Positions 26,860-35,794 of a stretch of 64,000 bases of DNA are shown here, piece after piece. The stretch is from NCBI GenBank assembly GCA_963783945.1, contig CAWAPS010000005.1, positions 62,001 to 126,000 on the forward strand, read 5' to 3'. The stretch is from CAWAPS01 sp963783945. Its GTDB lineage: Bacteria > Actinomycetota > Acidimicrobiia > Acidimicrobiales > Palsa-688. Every line of letters begins with the position of its first letter. Positions within the stretch are counted from its first letter, which is position 1. The notes beneath the pieces are model-generated. The model was given only the letters and a program-made list of their open reading frames with translations, ran no database searches and was not told the DNA's origin. Both the position numbers and the translations under genes were made by a program.

Positions 26860-26955
26860 TCAGTCGACGCCGAAGGTGTTGACCCTCTCGGGATGGATGC
26901 GGATGAATGCGTCGCCGAATCCCGGACCCAGCTCGGCCCCCCACGTATCTTTACC
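26860..26955 (-). pseudogene. Possible gene fragment, C-terminal end only
   Basis: The minus strand reads ...AFIRIHPERVNTFGVD then a stop at 26860. This resembles the C-terminus of a pyridoxamine-phosphate-oxidase/F420-type split-barrel protein. No start or core domain follows upstream in frame. In another frame just upstream (about 26970-27030) VYGLTNWTPDR recalls a HAD-hydrolase motif. Both are too short to be sure. Confidence 0.2.
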
Positions 26956-27040
26956 CGGACCTCGGGCAAGTGCCCCCGGCCTCGACTCGCGGCTGCAGCA
27001 ACCGGTCAGGCGTCCAGTTGGTGAGGCCGTAGACGGCACT

Positions 27041-27505
27041 TCACGTCGAGGCGGGAACGGCACCGCCTGGTCGGATCGGGGTGTTCTGTCCCGCTGCCAG
27101 CCACCACCGCTCCTGCCGGCGGACGAGCACGAACATGGCCATCTCAGAGAAGGGTTGACCCGGATCGGCGCTCGGCGACAGAGGTCGACCGTCTGCGGCA
27201 AGGGCGAGCCGGGCGATGTGAGCGACGACCACGTCGTCGCTGACCGCCAGCACATGACGAACCCGATAGCGAAACTTCGGCTCCTCGGCGGCGTCCGCTT
27301 GAAACCGGACGTGGATGGGATGGAGTTCGTCGTAGCCGTCGACGAGCGCTCCGTACGGGGTGCCCCAAATGACGTCCGCGGCGAACTGTTTGTTCAAGAC
27401 GTCCGCATCGTGCCCATCGTGGCCCGCCTGGAGCCCCGCGGCAAACTCCTCGGCGACCCCAGTGGCGGCCGCGGCATCGCCTCCCAGAGCCGGGCGGCCG
27501 GTCAT
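27041..27505 (-). CDS. SnoaL-like/NTF2-fold protein
   Basis: 154 residues from ATG 27505, seven bases after the SDR stop; a longer reading starting within the SDR gene is less likely. The cone-shaped NTF2-like fold is suggested by EEFAAGLQAGHDGHDADVLNKQF, VIWGTPYGALVDGYDEL and the final strands MFVLVRRQERWWLAAGQNTP. This matches the SgcJ/EcaC or DUF4440-type group, in which the conserved W and asparagine line a small-molecule pocket. The group includes isomerases, dehydratases and binding proteins. It is co-transcribed with the SDR, so a dehydration or isomerisation step on the same metabolite is plausible. Confidence 0.75.
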   Translation of the reverse strand: MTGRPALGGDAAAATGVAEEFAAGLQAGHDGHDADVLNKQFAADVIWGTPYGALVDGYDELHPIHVRFQADAAEEPKFRYRVRHVLAVSDDVVVAHIARLALAADGRPLSPSADPGQPFSEMAMFVLVRRQERWWLAAGQNTPIRPGGAVPAST

Positions 27506-27512
27506 CGGTGAT

Positions 27513-28391
27513 TCACCCGCCGGGCTGAGCCACGCCGGGCAGAGGGGGATTGGCCGGCTGAGCGTCCTGGGCCAGGAGCCACGGCATAACTGTCCCAATG
27601 TCGTCGTTCTGCCACCGCTGCCAGTGCCGGGCGGTTCGCGAGGGCTGAGGGTCTTTCCACGTCCCGATGGTATTTCCGCTCACACTGAAGACCTCGCCGC
27701 TGATGTCTCTGCCCCCATCTGACAGGAGGAAAACCGCGACGGGAGCGATGTCATCGGGATCGGAATCGAACTGGAGTTGTGACGCCTCTGTCATCCGGGT
27801 GTTGGCGAGCGGTGCTATAGCGTTGGCCCGTATGCGATATGGGCCACCGGCCAGGGCCACGCTCTTGGTCAGCGCAACTACGCCCGCCTTGGCCGCCCGA
27901 TAGCTCGATCGAAGCGGGTCGCCGAGCAGGTACCCCGAGGTGATGGCTACCAGGGAGCCTTCGTCTCCCCGCTCGAGGAACAACTTGAATGCCGACTGCA
28001 GCATCACGAAGTGGCCTTTGAGGTGGGTTCGCACGACGGCGTCGAAGTCCTCTTCCGTCAGGTCCTGGAACGGTCCGTGCCGGAGGATGCCGGCACAGCA
28101 GACGGCGCCGTCCAGCCGGGACCACCGCTTGAGAGCCGTATCTATCGCGCCTCGGGCCCCGGACATGGTCGCCATGTCTCCCGTGAACGCGACCGCGTCA
28201 CCGCCGCCGGCAACGATATCGTCCACCACCTCGCCGGCGACCTGCGCCGTGGCATCCCCTCCCCTGAGGGTGACCCCGCTATCAGCCACCACGACCCGGC
28301 CTCCGGCGCCAGCCACTCCTATGGCGATCGCCCGCCCGATGCCCCGTCCCCCGCCCGTGACAATGACAACCTTTCCATCCAAGACTGCCAC
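27513..28391 (-). CDS. Short-chain dehydrogenase/reductase
   Basis: 292 residues from GTG 28391, chosen because GGGAGG lies eight bases upstream; a longer in-frame start has no such site. The Rossmann motif is VTGGGRGIGRA. The catalytic Ser and Tyr-x3-Lys are in ITSGYLLG and SYRAAKAGV. An extension after residue 245 (about 45 residues: TWKDPQPSRTARHWQRW) resembles the C-terminal tail of multifunctional 17-beta-hydroxysteroid/3-hydroxyacyl-CoA dehydrogenases. It probably oxidises a hydroxyacyl-CoA or cyclic alcohol. It forms a pair with the SnoaL-like gene. Confidence 0.9.
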   Translation of the reverse strand: MAVLDGKVVIVTGGGRGIGRAIAIGVAGAGGRVVVADSGVTLRGGDATAQVAGEVVDDIVAGGGDAVAFTGDMATMSGARGAIDTALKRWSRLDGAVCCAGILRHGPFQDLTEEDFDAVVRTHLKGHFVMLQSAFKLFLERGDEGSLVAITSGYLLGDPLRSSYRAAKAGVVALTKSVALAGGPYRIRANAIAPLANTRMTEASQLQFDSDPDDIAPVAVFLLSDGGRDISGEVFSVSGNTIGTWKDPQPSRTARHWQRWQNDDIGTVMPWLLAQDAQPANPPLPGVAQPGG

Positions 28392-28530
28392 TCGTGGTCC
28401 CTCCCGATCTCTGCCGTCACGCCCTGCGACGATCGCAGAACGAGGCGGCACTCAGGAGCACGACATTACGCTCTGGGCGGTCCGGCGCGGGCGGGCCTTC
28501 CGGCGATGGCTCGTCGCTCACGCCGTTTGC

Positions 28531-29418
28531 TCAGCGGTCGTCGAGCTTGAACAGGCGCTTGGCGTTGCCCCACAGGACGTCGTGCTTCTGCTCGTCGGAG
28601 AGAGAGGACTTGAGCAGCTCGTCCTTGAGATGGCTCACCTTCATGGGCGGGAGCATCGTTCCCGTCCGCATGTACTTGTCGCCCTGAGCGCCGGGAACCG
28701 GTCGGGGCGGTGCGGGGCAGTGAAGGTCCGTTCCGAACGCCACCCGGCGGCTTCCGATGATCTGGATGAATGGCTCGACCATGTCGTAGTCGTAGGCCAG
28801 TGACGTACTCAAGGTGAGGTTCGGGCAGGCCTCCGCCACCTCGAACGCTTCGGAAGTGCCCTCCCATGTTGAGAACACGTCGAGGACGAGGATCTCCTGA
28901 TCTGGGAAGAACTTGGCTACGTGGGCTACTTTCCAGAGGTTCTCCTCGGGTGTTTCGCCCATCCCCCTCAGCACCGGGACCATGCCGACCTCGACGATCC
29001 GCTCGACGAACCGGATAACCCAGTAGTTCTCGGTCGAGACGCCCTGCCAGCGCGGGTGAAACCCGATACCGGTCAGACCCAGCTCCTCCTTGCACCGGTC
29101 GATTTCGGGCAGGCTGTCCTCACCGTAGAGTGGTTCGGCCACGCCGAACGCGGCCCGGAACCGGTTCGGAGCGCGATCCCGATACGCCGCGGTGAAGTCG
29201 TTCTGCGCCCGGGTGGCGGCCAAGCCGTGAGTGTGGCGGTATCCGAAGGCGGCGTGAATTGCCGCATGGTCGACACCGCCAACGTCCATTCGCCCGAGGT
29301 GATCGGCCACCGCCCAATCGAGCCACGACTCGAGCGAAGCCGGACCCCCTCCTGGTGCCAGGGTCAGCTGTGGGTTACTGACCCCGTGATGGCAGTCGAA
29401 AACGGGTGACACTGACAT
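28531..29418 (-). CDS. Amidohydrolase-2 family protein, short form
   Basis: 295 residues, shorter than most paralogues here. Metal motif D8-C-H10 (VFDCHHGVS). Other landmarks are ALAATRAQNDF-type helices after YRHTHG, LTGIGFHPRWQG, LSTSLAYDYDM and VAFGTDLHCPAP, the last with the conserved Asp. It resembles the gene at 52055 (PDRFRxxLGTTEPLxGE-like segment here PNRFRAAFGVAEPLYGED). It belongs to the (-) cluster with VOC, SDR and another amidohydrolase. The substrate is unknown. Confidence 0.88.
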   Translation of the reverse strand: MSVSPVFDCHHGVSNPQLTLAPGGGPASLESWLDWAVADHLGRMDVGGVDHAAIHAAFGYRHTHGLAATRAQNDFTAAYRDRAPNRFRAAFGVAEPLYGEDSLPEIDRCKEELGLTGIGFHPRWQGVSTENYWVIRFVERIVEVGMVPVLRGMGETPEENLWKVAHVAKFFPDQEILVLDVFSTWEGTSEAFEVAEACPNLTLSTSLAYDYDMVEPFIQIIGSRRVAFGTDLHCPAPPRPVPGAQGDKYMRTGTMLPPMKVSHLKDELLKSSLSDEQKHDVLWGNAKRLFKLDDR

Positions 29419-29487
29419 GGACCTCCGATCGCCTGGCGTTTGGATGGCGGGTTTTACGCCAGCTGGTTCGAGGGCGGATTCGCGTCT

Positions 29488-30429
29488 TCAGTCGATGGTG
29501 TTTGCGACCAGCATGACCCGGGTTCCTTCGGGCGCGGTCAGCAGCACGGCCTCTCCGGCATTGGAGAAGCCCTGCTTCCAGCTGGCCGTGCGTTGGTAGC
29601 CGAGCAGCTCCAGTCCGGCGACGTCCTTGTCGAGCTGAGTCGAAACGAACGCCACGTGATCCCACCCGTCCTCCTCGCCCGGGAAGCGGTCTCCGCCCCA
29701 GGCCCGATGCACGAATGTCAGCGGGGGAGTACCCGTGGACGTCATCATTCTGGTCGCCACCGTTCGCTCTCGGTCCCCTTGGACCGTGGTGGCCTCTGCT
29801 TCGAACGGCTGGGTCCACTCGATGTCCATCGCCTCTTCGAGAGCATGCGCTTCCGCCTCCGGATCCTCGAGTACCGCCCCGATGTGATGCAGGGGTCGCC
29901 CCTGGACCTCATCGGGAGCCATTCCCTGGGCCAGGTCTTCTGCGATGGCGGCCGCGTGCACGCCTTGCCACCAATCGGTCCAATGCTCATTCGCGTCCTG
30001 GGTCAGCTCGACCCGGAGTCCCTGCGGAGACATGAGGTACACGAAGGTCTCCAGCCGGCCGTCCCCGTCTTCTGACCACGCGTCCCGGACGTAGCCGTGT
30101 TCCTCCAGGCGGTGGGCATCGCTCTCGAGGTCGCCGGACCAAAAGCCGACGTGATGCCAGCGGTTGCCCTGGTTGGGGCGGATGAACTGAACGTCAAATG
30201 CCCGTTCGACCGAAACGTTGAACGGAGATCGGGGATCGGTACGCACCCGTAGTACTTCGACCCGCAGTGGCTCATGGCCCTCATGAGAATGGAGGGGAAG
30301 AGTGGGCGATTCAAACCTTGGGTTCCACCTGCTGAGCGCCCCGAGCGATGACTCGGCCAAGTCGGCAACGAACACCGCAGCATGGAACGGAGCACGAGGA
30401 GCTGTCGGCTGGGTTGGAAACTCGGTCAT
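29488..30429 (-). CDS. Two-domain VOC-superfamily protein (extradiol dioxygenase-like)
   Basis: 313 residues from ATG 30429, preceded by GAAGGGA; a start seven codons earlier is less likely. Two VOC units follow each other. The first (about 15-165) contains WHHVGFWSGDLES and LRVELTQD. The second (about 175-313) contains LHHIGAVLEDPE and WDHVAFVSTQL with a terminal VMLVANTID. His and Glu metal-type positions are retained mainly in the first unit. Extradiol dioxygenases and some epimerases have this double-module layout. It is flanked by amidohydrolase genes on the same strand. Confidence 0.8.
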   Translation of the reverse strand: MTEFPTQPTAPRAPFHAAVFVADLAESSLGALSRWNPRFESPTLPLHSHEGHEPLRVEVLRVRTDPRSPFNVSVERAFDVQFIRPNQGNRWHHVGFWSGDLESDAHRLEEHGYVRDAWSEDGDGRLETFVYLMSPQGLRVELTQDANEHWTDWWQGVHAAAIAEDLAQGMAPDEVQGRPLHHIGAVLEDPEAEAHALEEAMDIEWTQPFEAEATTVQGDRERTVATRMMTSTGTPPLTFVHRAWGGDRFPGEEDGWDHVAFVSTQLDKDVAGLELLGYQRTASWKQGFSNAGEAVLLTAPEGTRVMLVANTID

Positions 30430-30577
30430 CGAAAAATCCCTTCGACGCACTCAACAGGTCGGTGCCCCAACCGGCGCAGCCGGCGCACCGGCGCCAAAAC
30501 CTAGCCGGTCGGCTAGGAAAATACAAGCGGTCCGATGGCAGAGACGGAGCGCCCTGAGGGCCGACTCCGGGCGGCCG

Positions 30578-32068
30578 CTAGGTCTGGTCTCTGCCCCTCT
30601 GCCGAGTCAATTCCTCCTCCACCGACTTCTCTACGACGGTGCCTTTGAAGAAATTAGGGTTCATGCCGGCATGCAGAGACACCGCGTTCTCGAATGTGAG
30701 CTCCCGAAATGCTCGCTCATCGATCAGGCCGTGCTTCACCAAGTCCCAGCTTTCTTCGAGCACTGTTCTCATGTCGGTTACATCGAAGTGGGAGATATCC
30801 GACCCGAAGAGCGGTTTGAGCCTGGGGCCCAGTCTCTCGTCAAAGGCGAGCGCGGTCATCGGATCGTCCGGCTCGCACCCGAAGTAGAAGTTCCGCGAGA
30901 ACATCTCCACCACATCCTGCCTCGAGTTCACCATCGCGGCCGCGAAGTCATCGAGGTCGAGCTCGCGTTCCGTGAGTTCCTCGAGGCTGTCCCCGGGGAA
31001 GGCCATGTCGATGGATTCGATGAGCTCGTCAATACGAGAGGTCATTTCCGGGCCACCGAACTCGCGGATGAGGCCGGTCAACTCTGCGACATCTATGTTG
31101 GTGGGGCGAAGATTCTCGAGCATTGGATTCCGGCTGCGCTTTTCCCAGTGCGCCGCCAAGTCCGAGCAGAGATTGCGGGCCCAGCCGACGCCTCCTTCCA
31201 GGAAAGCAAATTTGAGTGAGGGAAAGCGGGCGAGCACCCCACCGAGGTACAGGGCCCGGGCAAAAGAATGAGCGGCAGAGGCAAAGTGGCCGAGGTGATT
31301 GAAAACGAAGTTGTGGGGAGATGAACGGTCCGGCCAGCCCAGCGCTCCAGAGTGGGTCATGGGCGCCAGTCCCAGGTCGACGAATGCTTTCCACATCGGG
31401 TCGTATTCGTGTGAACTGTCGAGCGCCAGGTTATCCACAAAGAATGGAACGGATCGCGGGTCGGAGTCGGATGACGCATAGGCCGGAATCGGCCGTCTCA
31501 AACTGCCGGATATCATGGCGACCTTCAGCCCTAATTCCTTGACCACATACTCGGCCTCTTCGACAGCTTCGTCCGGGGTGTTCGTCGGTATTGCCGCGGC
31601 GGGCGTTATCCGATCGGCGAATGGTGCGAATAGCTCGGCGTGCATGACGTTCATGGCTCGTACCATCTTTCGCCGCAACTCGGCGTCGGGCACCCCTTCA
31701 CCCAGGCTGGTTCGAGTAGGAAGAATTATAGAGAAGTCGATCCCGAACTGGTCCAGGCGGTCATACAGTAAGCGGGGGAGCATTGAGGTAGCCCGGTCGA
31801 GAGTATTGGCGGGAAAGGCCCACCAGGCCGGCCGCATCCAGCGCCGCCGGAGCCTCTCGCCGGCGTCGGCCCCGTACCATTCCCGACTGCCGTAGTCGCG
31901 CTGCATGTTCGACATCGCATCAGCGCAATCCTGACCGCCAACTCGCCTCACGTAATCGATGAGGACAGGAGTCGGCTCGAGCCAGTGGCCGTCGCAATCG
32001 ATCACCGGATGCGACAATGACGCACGAACCCGGGCGGATGGACTCGGAGGCTCTGTCTGCATCGACAT
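30578..32068 (-). CDS. Amidohydrolase-2 family protein, long form
   Basis: 496 residues, the longest amidohydrolase in the window. Metal motif D26-G-H28 (VIDCDGHWLEP). Other landmarks are APMTHSGALGW, FLEGGVGWARN and FGSDISHFDV. An insertion of roughly 80 residues (ELTGLIREFGGPEM to NSRQDVVEMF) precedes the final barrel strands, explaining the extra length. GAGGGAG precedes the ATG. It heads the (-) cluster 27041-32068. Long members of this DCDGHW subgroup are common in actinobacteria; their reactions are unknown. Confidence 0.9.
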   Translation of the reverse strand: MSMQTEPPSPSARVRASLSHPVIDCDGHWLEPTPVLIDYVRRVGGQDCADAMSNMQRDYGSREWYGADAGERLRRRWMRPAWWAFPANTLDRATSMLPRLLYDRLDQFGIDFSIILPTRTSLGEGVPDAELRRKMVRAMNVMHAELFAPFADRITPAAAIPTNTPDEAVEEAEYVVKELGLKVAMISGSLRRPIPAYASSDSDPRSVPFFVDNLALDSSHEYDPMWKAFVDLGLAPMTHSGALGWPDRSSPHNFVFNHLGHFASAAHSFARALYLGGVLARFPSLKFAFLEGGVGWARNLCSDLAAHWEKRSRNPMLENLRPTNIDVAELTGLIREFGGPEMTSRIDELIESIDMAFPGDSLEELTERELDLDDFAAAMVNSRQDVVEMFSRNFYFGCEPDDPMTALAFDERLGPRLKPLFGSDISHFDVTDMRTVLEESWDLVKHGLIDERAFRELTFENAVSLHAGMNPNFFKGTVVEKSVEEELTRQRGRDQT

Positions 32069-32228
32069 GGCAACTCCCTCTCGGTGGTGATGTCGTGGCG
32101 GTCCGTCTGCCTGTGGCGCATTTTAGGTCCTGGGATGACGCGGGCAACGATGCGCAGGCTGCGATGGCGAGGACTACCTGACTAGGGTGACGGGTATCAC
32201 TTGCACCCACGCTATTTAGGAGCGCTTC

Positions 32229-32864
32229 ATGGGCCGCTATCCACTTGGCGTCGTCGCCGTCACGTTCTTGCCCACGCCTGCGACTGAGGCATCGGTGCAA
32301 GCCTGCGAGGCCGGCTACGACTTCATCGATCCACCGGTCACCACAGATCAGTCCGCGCTGGCTCTGCCGGTCGGCTGCCCAGGTTCGGACCCGGACCCCG
32401 TCCCCGGATGGGCATACAGCCCTGCACCGCGAGACGCACCTGGTCGATGGGAGGCGACGGTGGAGCGGTTCCGGGCCTCGCCCGGTTGTTTGATGGAGCC
32501 GTGGGCGGAGGCCTGCGTCAACTCCCTCGAGAAGATGCGCTCCATGGCCGAGGAAGTGCCCGGATTACGGTACCTCGTCGACACCGGGCACGTGGCGGCC
32601 TGGGGCGGGGACCCGGTCGAGGTGCTGGAGTTCGCGGATCACGTTCAGCTTCGTCAGGGCAAGGCTGGGCATGGCCAGCTTCACGTCGACGACCCGACGG
32701 GAACGGTCGACTTCGCCGCGGTCATCCGCCGGCTCGACCAGATCGGCTACCAGGGGAAGGTCGCGGTCGAGTACTTCAGCCTTCCCGACTTCGGCTGGCC
32801 CCTCGAGGACCCGGTGGGTTGGGCCCTGGACCTGGCGGCTCACGTGCGGCCGCTGCTCGCCTGA
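32229..32864 (+). CDS. Sugar-phosphate isomerase/epimerase-like TIM-barrel protein (AP endonuclease family 2)
   Basis: 211 residues, a little short for the xylose isomerase-like TIM-barrel family (250-300). Visible family features are an N-terminal GYDFIDPP strand, LRYLVDTGHVAAWGG with metal-type Asp and His, HVQLRQGKAGHGQLHVDD, and GKVAVEYFSLPDFG with the final Glu. The middle portion near residues 60-90 looks contracted. TTAGGAG lies upstream of the ATG. It may be an isomerase or epimerase of a polar hydroxy-acid. It is monocistronic. Confidence 0.75.
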   Translation: MGRYPLGVVAVTFLPTPATEASVQACEAGYDFIDPPVTTDQSALALPVGCPGSDPDPVPGWAYSPAPRDAPGRWEATVERFRASPGCLMEPWAEACVNSLEKMRSMAEEVPGLRYLVDTGHVAAWGGDPVEVLEFADHVQLRQGKAGHGQLHVDDPTGTVDFAAVIRRLDQIGYQGKVAVEYFSLPDFGWPLEDPVGWALDLAAHVRPLLA

Positions 32865-32889
32865 CTGAGTGTGCCCGGATGGGGCCGGC

Positions 32890-33865
32890 TCACCCGCCGG
32901 ACCTCCCGGCCGCCGCGAACGCGCGTAACTCCCGCGCCACATCGGGACCCGCCGGCGTGTACAACACCTCCTGGAAACCGGATTTGGCCAGGCGCTCGAG
33001 CGCGCCCCGGATGGTCTCGGCGTCACCGACCATGGTGTCGTCGTCGATGTGGTCCAGCAGAGGGACGTCACGTTCGGTGAGGTGGGTACAGTGGCCTTCG
33101 AAGGTCAGAAGATGCCGCTGACCCTCGGGCGCCATGGATTCCAGTGAGGCCCGCCACGCCCTGCCTCCGGGCTTGGCGTCGACCGCGGCGGCGCCCCCGA
33201 CTGCGTACGCGGTGTGCCAGCCGACCACTCGCCAAGGACCGATCGCGTCCCGGACTCGTTGCGACGTCCGCACCTCTCCGGGATCGAGCACCGTTCCGGA
33301 GATCATCGTGGTGGTAGGAAGGGTGGGATGCTTGGGGCCGATGATGCCTTCGGCCACCTCGACGGCCCGGGCATTGCCCCGCGGCCCTAGGACGCTAAGC
33401 CACAAAGGCACCTCGATGGGCCGCGGTGCCGACATGCCGGGCCAGTGCAGCATCCGCGCCGGCTTACCGTTTAGAAGAGTGGTCTCGCCGTCCAGGAGCT
33501 GCCGCAGCGTGGCGACGTAGTCGATCAGATCGTCCAGCGGCATGGCCTTCCGTCCGATCGTCATCGCGCGCTGTGTATCCGGTCCCGAAGCAGGCGCGGA
33601 AGCGGCCGCCTGATATCCGGTGGATGGTCGCGATGCCCGAGGCCATCGCCATCACCGACCGCTGGGTCGGGATGAGGACCGCCGTTGCGAGCCCGATCCG
33701 GGTGGTACGCGCCGCGGCGAGGGCCAGGTGGGCGAACGGGTCTTCCCACAGGGGCGCCGAGTCGAAGATCCAGATGCGGTCATAGCCCAAGTCTTCGGCG
33801 AGGGCCGCCAGGTCGGCGAAGTCCGGCCCCGGCGGTAAGCCGCAGGACAGCTCGAGCTCATTCAT
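32890..33865 (-). pseudogene. Luciferase-like (LLM) flavin/F420-dependent oxidoreductase with a frameshift
   Basis: Starting at ATG 33865 (MNELELSCGLPPG), the reading runs through LAEDLGYDRIWIFDSAP, IGLATAVLIPTQRS and ISGGRFRACFGTGYTAR. It then leaves frame near 33570. Homology resumes in another frame as MTIGRKAMPLDDLIDYVATLRQLLDGE and continues to VLYTPAGPDVARELRAF. Removing one base from GCGCGCGATGACG restores a full protein of about 324 residues. The cause is a real lesion or a sequencing/assembly error. LLM enzymes use FMN or F420 and include monooxygenases and tetrahydromethanopterin-type reductases. Confidence 0.8.
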
Positions 33866-33968
33866 GACCAGGACTCTATGGGGAAACGTGACCTGCGGGA
33901 ACGGCCTCGTCAACCGTTCCGAGGCTACAATCTGCTGCGTCCTTGCCCAGGGGGGAGCGTTGCCCGCC

Positions 33969-34826
33969 ATGTCAACCGCATCGAAGCTTCGGTCTCTCCT
34001 GGCAGCTGAGCCCTTCATCGCGGCGGACTGCTACAGCGCGCTCACGGCCCGGATCATCGAGGACGTTGGCTTCCCGGCGGCTTACATGGGTGGTCACTCC
34101 ACCGGCATGATGCACTACGCCATACCCGATAACGGGTTACTCACCCCCACGGAGATGGTCGACCAGGCCACTCGGGTGGTCGAAGCGGTTGATATTCCGG
34201 TGATCGTTGACGCCGATCAGGCCGGTGAGAGCGTGGCCGACGTCTACCGCACCGTCCGGTTGTACGGCCGGGCCGGGGTGGCGGGCATCCACATCGAGGA
34301 CGAGATCCCGCCGAAGCACTCGGCCTGGCTGGGTCCGCTGCTAACGGTTGCGGACATGCAGGCGCGGATACGCGCCGCCGTCGACGGCCGGACCGACGCT
34401 GACTTCGTGATCATCGCCAGATGCGACGAGCTGTACAGCGTGGGGGGTGGTGGCGGCGGTTCAATTGAGGAAGTGGTTCGTCGCGGCGTCGCCTACGCCG
34501 AAGCCGGTGCCGATGCCTATCTGCCGACCATGGCCACGCCTGACCAGGTTGCCGCCATTGCGCCGGAGGTTCCCATACCAATGGTGGGGTTCGGGTACCT
34601 GGTGCCGGGTCTATCGCTGGCCCTGTCCACTGGCTGGGGCACGCCTACCGCAGCCCGGCTTCATCGCCAACTGGCCATGGAACTGATGGAAACGGGTCAA
34701 CTCCCTGCCGAGGTGGGAGATTTTGCGGGAAAGCGGGAGATCATACGCCAGGCCCAATATGATCGGGTGATCGAGACTTGGGCGTCGAGTACCGGCAGAC
34801 CTCTGCGTCCTCCCCCGCCTTCCTAG
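33969..34826 (+). CDS. Isocitrate lyase/PEP mutase superfamily protein
   Basis: 285 residues from ATG 33969 (GGGGGGAG 11 nt upstream; TTG 33960 is another option). The fold is clear: FIAADCYSALTARIIEDVGFPAAYMGG, metal-binding VDADQAGE (D81, D83), IHIEDE (E110-D111) and FVIIARCDEL. The mobile catalytic loop, KKCGH in lyases, reads PPKHSAW (114-120) and lacks the Cys. A C-C lyase of the isocitrate lyase type is therefore unlikely; a hydrolase, mutase or decarboxylase is more probable. It is first of three (+) genes with a MaoC-like protein and an AMP-ligase. Confidence 0.88.
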   Translation: MSTASKLRSLLAAEPFIAADCYSALTARIIEDVGFPAAYMGGHSTGMMHYAIPDNGLLTPTEMVDQATRVVEAVDIPVIVDADQAGESVADVYRTVRLYGRAGVAGIHIEDEIPPKHSAWLGPLLTVADMQARIRAAVDGRTDADFVIIARCDELYSVGGGGGGSIEEVVRRGVAYAEAGADAYLPTMATPDQVAAIAPEVPIPMVGFGYLVPGLSLALSTGWGTPTAARLHRQLAMELMETGQLPAEVGDFAGKREIIRQAQYDRVIETWASSTGRPLRPPPPS

Positions 34827-34902
34827 CTGAGCGTAGACCTGCGCTGATCCGTTCCGCATCCCGACCTTCGGGTCAACCCATTTCCCTACGAGTAATAAGC
34901 CA

Positions 34903-35763
34903 ATGACGGAACTCCAGACAACATTCCATTCGACCGCGGTGTCCGAAGGGACGGTGGATGAGGATGCGGTGGCGGCGTACGCCCTCGCTACGAATGATCA
35001 CAACCGGCGCTACCAGGACGGACAGGCAACTCCGTTGCTGTTCACCGCGACTCTCCTCCTGGACTGCGAGAAAGAATGCGAGCAAAGCGGCCGCCCCCGG
35101 TACCAGATAACCGGTGCGACCACGGTGGTCCACGGAGAGCACGACGTTCACTTCCATGGCGTGGTCCGGCCCGGTATGACGGTGAACTGGAAAGGCACGA
35201 CATACAGCGCCCGCCAGACCAAGGGCGGGGTGTTGGTAGTTCAACGGATCTCAGTCACCGATGAAGCCGGCTCGCTGCTTGTCGAGCACTTCTGGGGCAC
35301 CTTCCACGCTCGCGCCACCATCTCGTCGGACATGGGACCGGCTCCCGCCGGGCACGTGTTCCCCGAGGATTCCAGGCAGCATCCCCTCCAGACCAAGGTG
35401 ATCCACGTTGACCGAGATCAGGCCTTCCGCTACGCCGGCGTCTCTGGCGACCGGGTGGGTCACGCTATAAGTGACAGCGTCGCCCGCCTCGAGGGATATC
35501 CGAGCAAGATCCTGCAAGGCATGTGCACTTTCGGGCTGGCGAGCGGGGCCCTGGTCGATCTGGTCGCCCGTGGTGACCCGGTCATGGTGCGGCGGGTGGC
35601 GGTGCGCTTCTCCCGTCCGGCGTTTCCTCTCAAAGATCTGGAGGTGCACGTGTACGACGCCGGTCGGACCGAAGCGGGTAACCTGGCCTTCGGGTTCGAA
35701 GGAATTCAGCACGGTGTCACGGTGCTCAAGCACGGACGGTTAGAGGTCGCCCCCCAGGTCTGA
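34903..35763 (+). CDS. Double hot-dog MaoC-like dehydratase
   Basis: 286 residues with two hot-dog domains, each about 130 residues. The C-terminal domain carries the hydratase-like segment FRYAGVSGDRVGHAISDSVARLEGYPSKILQGMCT-type motif, in which the Gly-Asp and a His correspond to the catalytic loop of MaoC/R-hydratases; the usual Asn-Pro is replaced by Arg-Val. The N-terminal domain is degenerate, as in eukaryotic and mycobacterial double-hot-dog hydratases. It should hydrate or dehydrate an enoyl-CoA in the cytoplasm. It lies between the PEP-mutase-like gene and an acyl-CoA ligase gene on the same strand. Confidence 0.85.
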   Translation: MTELQTTFHSTAVSEGTVDEDAVAAYALATNDHNRRYQDGQATPLLFTATLLLDCEKECEQSGRPRYQITGATTVVHGEHDVHFHGVVRPGMTVNWKGTTYSARQTKGGVLVVQRISVTDEAGSLLVEHFWGTFHARATISSDMGPAPAGHVFPEDSRQHPLQTKVIHVDRDQAFRYAGVSGDRVGHAISDSVARLEGYPSKILQGMCTFGLASGALVDLVARGDPVMVRRVAVRFSRPAFPLKDLEVHVYDAGRTEAGNLAFGFEGIQHGVTVLKHGRLEVAPQV

Positions 35764-35794
35764 TGATCGTCAACGTCCATGACAATAGCTTGTG

